A DNA stretch of 64,000 nucleotides, taken from positions 1-64,000 of the forward strand of contig QCUI01000004.1 in assembly GCA_003210775.1 (NCBI GenBank). Reading direction: 5' to 3'. The translations under genes and the position numbers were made by a program. Positions 59,521 through 64,000 of this stretch are shown here, piece after piece. Origin of the DNA: Synechococcus sp. AG-679-A04 (lineage in GTDB: Bacteria > Cyanobacteriota > Cyanobacteriia > PCC-6307 > Cyanobiaceae). Below the pieces are notes generated by a model. That model was not told where the DNA came from. It was given only the letters and a program-made list of their open reading frames with translations, and made no database searches. Every line of letters begins with the position of its first letter. Positions within the stretch are counted from its first letter, which is position 1.

Positions 59521-60285
59521 ATGGGCCACCCCTGTCAGAGCGACGGAATCAAGCCACTGCCAGTCCTGCAGGACAACGTCGTCTGGATCTGGACAAGGGG
59601 ACGCGAGGCAGTGGTGGTCGATCCCGCCATCGCCGAACCAGTGAGGCAATGGCTGGTGGGTCACAAGCTGGAACTCACAGCCGTCCTGCAGACCCATCAC
59701 CACGCAGACCACATCGGCGGCACTCCCGACCTATTACGCCAATGGCCTTCAGCTGCCGTCATCGCCGCCGCCGCCGACCGGAAGCGGATCCCTTTCCAGA
59801 CGGTTTCGGTGGAGCCGGAAATGCAGCTCGAGCTGCTGGGACAGCCCGTCACCGTGATCGATGTGCGAGCCCATACCCGAGCACATCTGGCTTATGTCCT
59901 TCCCCAGGGTTGCTCCCCTGAGCTTCCGACGCCAGTGCTGTTCTGCGGCGACACCCTTTTCGGAGCAGGCTGCGGACGCCTGTTCGAAGGATCACCCGAG
60001 GACATGCACCTGGCCCTGAAGCGCTTGCAGGATCTCCCGGACGACACCATCGTGCATTGCGCTCACGAGTACACCGAAGGCAACCTGCGCTGGGCCCACG
60101 CCCTCAGACCGGATGATCAGGCGATCGCTGCACGTCTGAGCACGGTGAGAGACCTCCGCAGCCGTGGAGGTCTTTCCCTGCCCAGCACCATGGGAGAGGA
60201 GCGCCGCACCAATCTGTTTCTGCGCGCTTGCTCAGTCCAGGAACTACGTGAACTCAGGCTTCACAAGGACAGCTGGAGCGGCTGA
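59521..60285 (+). CDS. gloB: Hydroxyacylglutathione hydrolase
   Basis: [56 protein letters not shown]. Confidence 0.94.
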   Translation: MGHPCQSDGIKPLPVLQDNVVWIWTRGREAVVVDPAIAEPVRQWLVGHKLELTAVLQTHHHADHIGGTPDLLRQWPSAAVIAAAADRKRIPFQTVSVEPEMQLELLGQPVTVIDVRAHTRAHLAYVLPQGCSPELPTPVLFCGDTLFGAGCGRLFEGSPEDMHLALKRLQDLPDDTIVHCAHEYTEGNLRWAHALRPDDQAIAARLSTVRDLRSRGGLSLPSTMGEERRTNLFLRACSVQELRELRLHKDSWSG

Positions 60286-60292
60286 GAAAGGC

Positions 60293-61426
60293 TCAGCAGG
60301 CTTTGGTGAGCAGAGCACGTCGCTGAGGGTGCAGCAGAACCGATGAACCGGGCTGCAAAACCAGACGACAGTTTTGGCCCCGTTCATAGTCCTCGGATAA
60401 AGGTCTCAGCAGCCGCAACTGACGATCACCGCTCTTCACCCTGTACATCCAGCTGTGGCCGAGGAACTCACGCCCCACCACCTGATCCTCACCATTGGAA
60501 TCCTCTAGCAGTGCGATCGCTTCGGGAGCAACCAGAACCGTTGCATCCTCAGGCAGGGAATCCGCCTGAAGATCGCCAGGCCTCTCCAAGTCACCTAGGG
60601 GGCAGCGCAGGCAACCGCCGGCGGCATCGTTCCAGACCGGTAGAACATTGCGCTGAAGAACAAAGCTGCCCACGAAGGGGGTTGCCGGTGACTCCACCAG
60701 ATCCTTCGGACTGGCGCACTGATGCAGACGTCCGTCGCGTAGAACAGCCACCCGACTGCAGATTGCCAGGGCCTCCTCCGGGTCATGGGTGACCAGAACA
60801 CCACTGGCGTTGCAAGCACTGAGAACGGAAGGCAGTTCACTGCGAAGGCGCAGCCGAACCTCCACATCAAGGTTGGAGAAAGGTTCATCGAGCAGCACCA
60901 CCGACGGGGCCGGTGCCAGGGCTCTCGCTAAGGCAAGGCGTTGACGTTGACCGCCTGAGAGTTCATGGGGATAACGCTCTTTCAACAGTTCCAGACCCAG
61001 CAGCTCAAGCAACCATTCCGCTCGACCGGTGTCCTGCCCGCGGCGAAGACCAAAACAGGTGTTGTCCCAGCCATTGAGGTGAGGGAAAAGGGCATAGTCC
61101 TGAAACACCATGCCCACTCCACGGCGTTCGGCGGCCAAGGAGCGCTGGGGGCTGGCCACCTCGCGGCCATGAAGGCGAATGCTGCCGCGGACTGGAGTCT
61201 CGAAACCGGCGATCAGTCTGAGCAACGTGGTCTTGCCGCATCCAGAGGGGCCCAGCAACCCCACTAGTTCGCCGCCCTGCAGGCTGAAATTGATGTCTTG
61301 AAGAGTCCACTCCGTTAAGGAAGCGTCATAGCTGTGCCAGAGACCGTCGATCTCGACCGGAAGGGACTCCATCGACACGAAGCGCGAAAATGCAACCCCA
61401 TTGTGATCCCTCTTTATGTCGACCAC
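60293..61426 (-). CDS. ABC transporter ATP-binding protein, Fe3+/FutC-like
   Basis: LLGPSGCGKTTLLRLIAGFE, ELSGGQRQRLALARALAPAPSVVLLDEPFSNLD, TOBE-like C-terminus. Start probably at MESLPVEIDG (61372). Confidence 0.88.
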   Translation of the reverse strand: MVDIKRDHNGVAFSRFVSMESLPVEIDGLWHSYDASLTEWTLQDINFSLQGGELVGLLGPSGCGKTTLLRLIAGFETPVRGSIRLHGREVASPQRSLAAERRGVGMVFQDYALFPHLNGWDNTCFGLRRGQDTGRAEWLLELLGLELLKERYPHELSGGQRQRLALARALAPAPSVVLLDEPFSNLDVEVRLRLRSELPSVLSACNASGVLVTHDPEEALAICSRVAVLRDGRLHQCASPKDLVESPATPFVGSFVLQRNVLPVWNDAAGGCLRCPLGDLERPGDLQADSLPEDATVLVAPEAIALLEDSNGEDQVVGREFLGHSWMYRVKSGDRQLRLLRPLSEDYERGQNCRLVLQPGSSVLLHPQRRALLTKAC

Positions 61427-61814
61427 CGCCCATCAAGCCATCACCACCGCAGATGCACCGGCTCCGGTGGGGCCATACAACCAGGCTGTACAGGCTGGCG
61501 GATGGCTTTATTGCTCAGGCCAGATCCCTCTTGACCCTGCCACTGGAGAGATGGTGGGCGGCGGCGATGTGGAAGCGGAGACGAGACAAGTGCTGCGCAA
61601 TCTGAAGGCCGTCCTGAACGCTGCGGGAACGGAGGCCGCCAAGGTGGTTCGCACAACCGTGTACCTCGTCGATCTCGCTGACTTTCAGGTGGTCAATGCG
61701 ATCTATGCCGAAATGTTCGGAAGCGGTGTGAGTCCTGCCAGGGCCTGTGTTCAGGTGGCAGCACTACCCAAGGGCTCCAAGGTGGAGATCGATTGCATCG
61801 CCTGGCTTGGATGA
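61416..61814 (+). CDS. ridA: RidA family deaminase
   Basis: APAPVGPYNQAVQAGGWLYCSGQIPLDPATGEMV, VEIDCIAWLG. Confidence 0.93.
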   Translation: MSTTAHQAITTADAPAPVGPYNQAVQAGGWLYCSGQIPLDPATGEMVGGGDVEAETRQVLRNLKAVLNAAGTEAAKVVRTTVYLVDLADFQVVNAIYAEMFGSGVSPARACVQVAALPKGSKVEIDCIAWLG

Positions 61815-61843
61815 AGCGATCCGGCGGTTTCATAAGTTAAGAG

Positions 61844-62089
61844 ATGAACCGAGCGACCTTCATGGCCCAGGCCAAGCTGACCATCGGCGAATTGGAAGCG
61901 GGTTATCCCCTGTACTGCAAGGCGTTACGACGGCTTCTCAAGGAAGGACGCGAGGCGAAGGACATTGAAAAAACCGTTTGCTGGGGCCATCTGGAAACCC
62001 TGAACCGCTGCTTGCCCGGTCGCTACAAGGCGCCCTCCTACCTGATGGCGCTGATCCGACGAGATCTAGAGCAGCCCACCCCTAGATGA
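61844..62089 (+). CDS. DUF3136 family small cyanobacterial protein
   Basis: MAQAKLTIGELEAGYPLYCKALRRLLKEGR..CWGHLETLNRCLPGRYKAP. Confidence 0.7.
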   Translation: MNRATFMAQAKLTIGELEAGYPLYCKALRRLLKEGREAKDIEKTVCWGHLETLNRCLPGRYKAPSYLMALIRRDLEQPTPR

Positions 62090-62122
62090 GCATTGCTTGA
62101 TGCAAGCCGAGCCGAGGGAAGC

Positions 62123-63043
62123 TCATTCGGCTCCGTCGGTCAGTGGCCTAGAAAGATCGGCTCCCTCCACTTCCCCCTGGAAAACACGACTGGCGAAAAC
62201 GTCCGCTGCTTCGATGGTGATCAGAGCTTCACGACTGAGAGGTTGACCTCGGCGTGAGAACAAGCGGTTGGCATGCCGCAGTCGCAGACGATCGAGAGCA
62301 TTGCGGACTGAGCGTGCATTGGCGAAGAAGGGCAATTGACGCCGCCGGCTGATGTAACCGTGAAAGGCTTCGACCGCTGCCTCGCTAAATCGGTACTGCT
62401 GTTGTTCCAGCAACAATTCAGCAATCGCCATCAATTCACTCTGGCTGTAATCAGGGAAGTCGATGTGGTGAGCAACTCTTGAGGAGAGTCCTGGATTGGA
62501 TTGATAAAAAGCTGTCATCCGGTCTTTGTAACCGGCAAAGATCACCACAAGATCATTGCGCTGGCTCTCCATCTCCTGCAGAAGAATCTCAATCGCTTCA
62601 GCTCCATAATCTCGTTCATTTCCCGGTTTGTAGAGGTAATAAGCCTCGTCAATGAACAGAACGCCTCCATGGGCGCGTTTGATCATCTCTTTGGTTTTCG
62701 GGGCCGTGTGCCCCACATATTGACCAACAAGGTCATCCCTGGTGACGGTGATCACATGGCCTTTGCGCAAGTAGCCGAGGCGATGAAGAATCTGCGAAAT
62801 CTTCTGCGCAACTGTTGTTTTTCCGGTTCCTGGTTGACCGGTGAACGACATATGCAGACTTGGAGCTTTGCTGACCAAATCCAGGGACTGCCGAGCCTGA
62901 TCCACCAAAAGCAAAGCGGCGATCTCACGGATTCTCGTTTTGACTGGCCGCAGACCGATCAGCTCGGTGTCCAGGTGGTCAAGAACCTCTCCAACTCCCG
63001 AAGCCATGAAACTGGCTTCAAGATCAATCGATGAGTCCATCAA
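62123..63043 (-). CDS. cbbX: Rubisco activase CbbX (AAA+ ATPase)
   Basis: [86 protein letters not shown]. Confidence 0.95.
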   Translation of the reverse strand: MMDSSIDLEASFMASGVGEVLDHLDTELIGLRPVKTRIREIAALLLVDQARQSLDLVSKAPSLHMSFTGQPGTGKTTVAQKISQILHRLGYLRKGHVITVTRDDLVGQYVGHTAPKTKEMIKRAHGGVLFIDEAYYLYKPGNERDYGAEAIEILLQEMESQRNDLVVIFAGYKDRMTAFYQSNPGLSSRVAHHIDFPDYSQSELMAIAELLLEQQQYRFSEAAVEAFHGYISRRRQLPFFANARSVRNALDRLRLRHANRLFSRRGQPLSREALITIEAADVFASRVFQGEVEGADLSRPLTDGAE

Positions 63044-63281
63044 TCGCCGCTGCGAAGGAGTGATCTAAATCGGTAAGCGTCGCATCCTCCGCGTCCTCAT
63101 TGGGGCGCAGGGTGATGTTCACATAGGTTTTCCCAAAGCTGATATCGGGGTAGCGATTGCGCGCTTCACTGAACTCACCCAGCCGATCAAGAAAATCACG
63201 GGTTGAGCTGTAGCTGTCGAACTCGAATCTCTTCTCCAGACAGACAGGACGCTTGCGTTCATTCCAAGGTTCCATCGACAA
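63024..63281 (-). CDS. Pterin-4a-carbinolamine dehydratase-like, acRAF-type Rubisco assembly factor
   Basis: PCD-like fold ([32 protein letters not shown]) directly upstream of cbbX. Confidence 0.75.
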   Translation of the reverse strand: MSMEPWNERKRPVCLEKRFEFDSYSSTRDFLDRLGEFSEARNRYPDISFGKTYVNITLRPNEDAEDATLTDLDHSFAAAIDGLID

Positions 63282-63300
63282 CCTCGAGGCCTATCGAAAC

Positions 63301-64000
63301 CTAAAGGAGAGCCCCCCTCTGACAGCCCATCAGGCGTTCTGACCAAGCAGACGCATAAGCATGATTGGCCGCCTGTTGCTCGGGATCCTGAGTATCAAGA
63401 GGATTGGGCATCGTTCCGGCGATCGCTGCGTTGGTGACACAGAACATCGACTTCTGGAAGCTGATACAGATCTGAACATGGGCATCAGCCTGAGCACGGC
63501 CGTGATGGTCGTACCAGCGGCTGAGCTCCTCGGGAAGATTCCGGTACATGTCTGACATACACAGGCTGGGAGGAATTCCAGCTCCCATGCTCGGCAGGGG
63601 ATCAGCGTAAAGGGCTCCGTATTTGAACAGGCTCTGGTCGGCCGCGATCTGACGGGCCTGGGCGTTGTAGGACACCGTCCCCAGAAATGGCATGCCTCGA
63701 AAGAACACCGCCTCCACATAAGGAACGGCAACATCTACAAGGAAGGTCAGACCGGCTTCTGGTGGGAGAACCCACACGGACTCACCACCCACCATGACCT
63801 CGTAGGTGATGGGATTACCTGCAGCGGCCACCAGGCCATCACGAATGTGGTGAACCACATCAAGGACACAGGCCACTTCACCGATGCGATAGCGGCGTGC
63901 CAAATCAATGAAAATGTCACTCATCACTCGCCAGAACAGACCGAGTGCATAGATCGTCGTCATCGACCTGATCGCCTCGGGAGCGAATCCCGGATAAAGA
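63301..64000 (-). CDS. CO2 hydration protein ChpX/ChpY (partial, runs off the window)
   Basis: Frame stays open to the window end (..LYPGFAPEAIRSMTTIYALGLFWRVMSDIF..); NDH-1 CO2-uptake ChpX-like; next to cbbX/acRAF. Confidence 0.75.
   Translation of the reverse strand, partial: LYPGFAPEAIRSMTTIYALGLFWRVMSDIFIDLARRYRIGEVACVLDVVHHIRDGLVAAAGNPITYEVMVGGESVWVLPPEAGLTFLVDVAVPYVEAVFFRGMPFLGTVSYNAQARQIAADQSLFKYGALYADPLPSMGAGIPPSLCMSDMYRNLPEELSRWYDHHGRAQADAHVQICISFQKSMFCVTNAAIAGTMPNPLDTQDPEQQAANHAYASAWSERLMGCQRGALL

Noticed and set aside
1-64000. CRISPR arrays, integrases, transposases or prophage genes
   Set aside because: I saw no regularly spaced repeats and no recognisable integrase/transposase frames, including around the 20.3-26.4 kb segment.

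Overview
The window looks like a chromosomal segment of a marine picocyanobacterium (Synechococcus-like, alpha-cyanobacterial). Supporting signs are cbbX, a PCD-like acRAF and ChpX next to each other, petE/petJ, a BicA-type SulP transporter, cyanobacterial DUFs (Ycf51, DUF3007, DUF2808, DUF3136) and ndhL. Most of the sequence is ordinary core genome: tamB, glgB, hemE, clpB, hisIE, trpA, pyrC, dnaA, hisG, gor, a tRNA-Leu(UAA) and others. The regions that merit a second look are: (1) an AT-rich insert at about 20.5-24.2 kb carrying a 1109-aa RTX-like/DUF4114 protein with an unrecognised N-terminus and an Ala-rich hydrophobic segment; the segment holding it and an S9 peptidase is bounded by imperfect ~45-bp direct repeats next to queD and hisIE; (2) an SDR dehydrogenase with an in-frame TAA inside its NAD-binding TGGNxGIG motif; (3) an ARTO-like terminal oxidase operon (CoxB without CuA ligands, A2-type CoxA) translationally coupled to two DUF2231 genes; (4) two Nif11-domain proteins, each adjacent to a cytochrome c6-family gene; (5) a terminator-like hairpin that would hide the ribosome-binding site of a GH63-like glycosidase immediately downstream of the tRNA; (6) clusters of small ORFs at 13.5-15.4 kb. 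All homology calls come from reading the sequence and recognising motifs; no database search was run.
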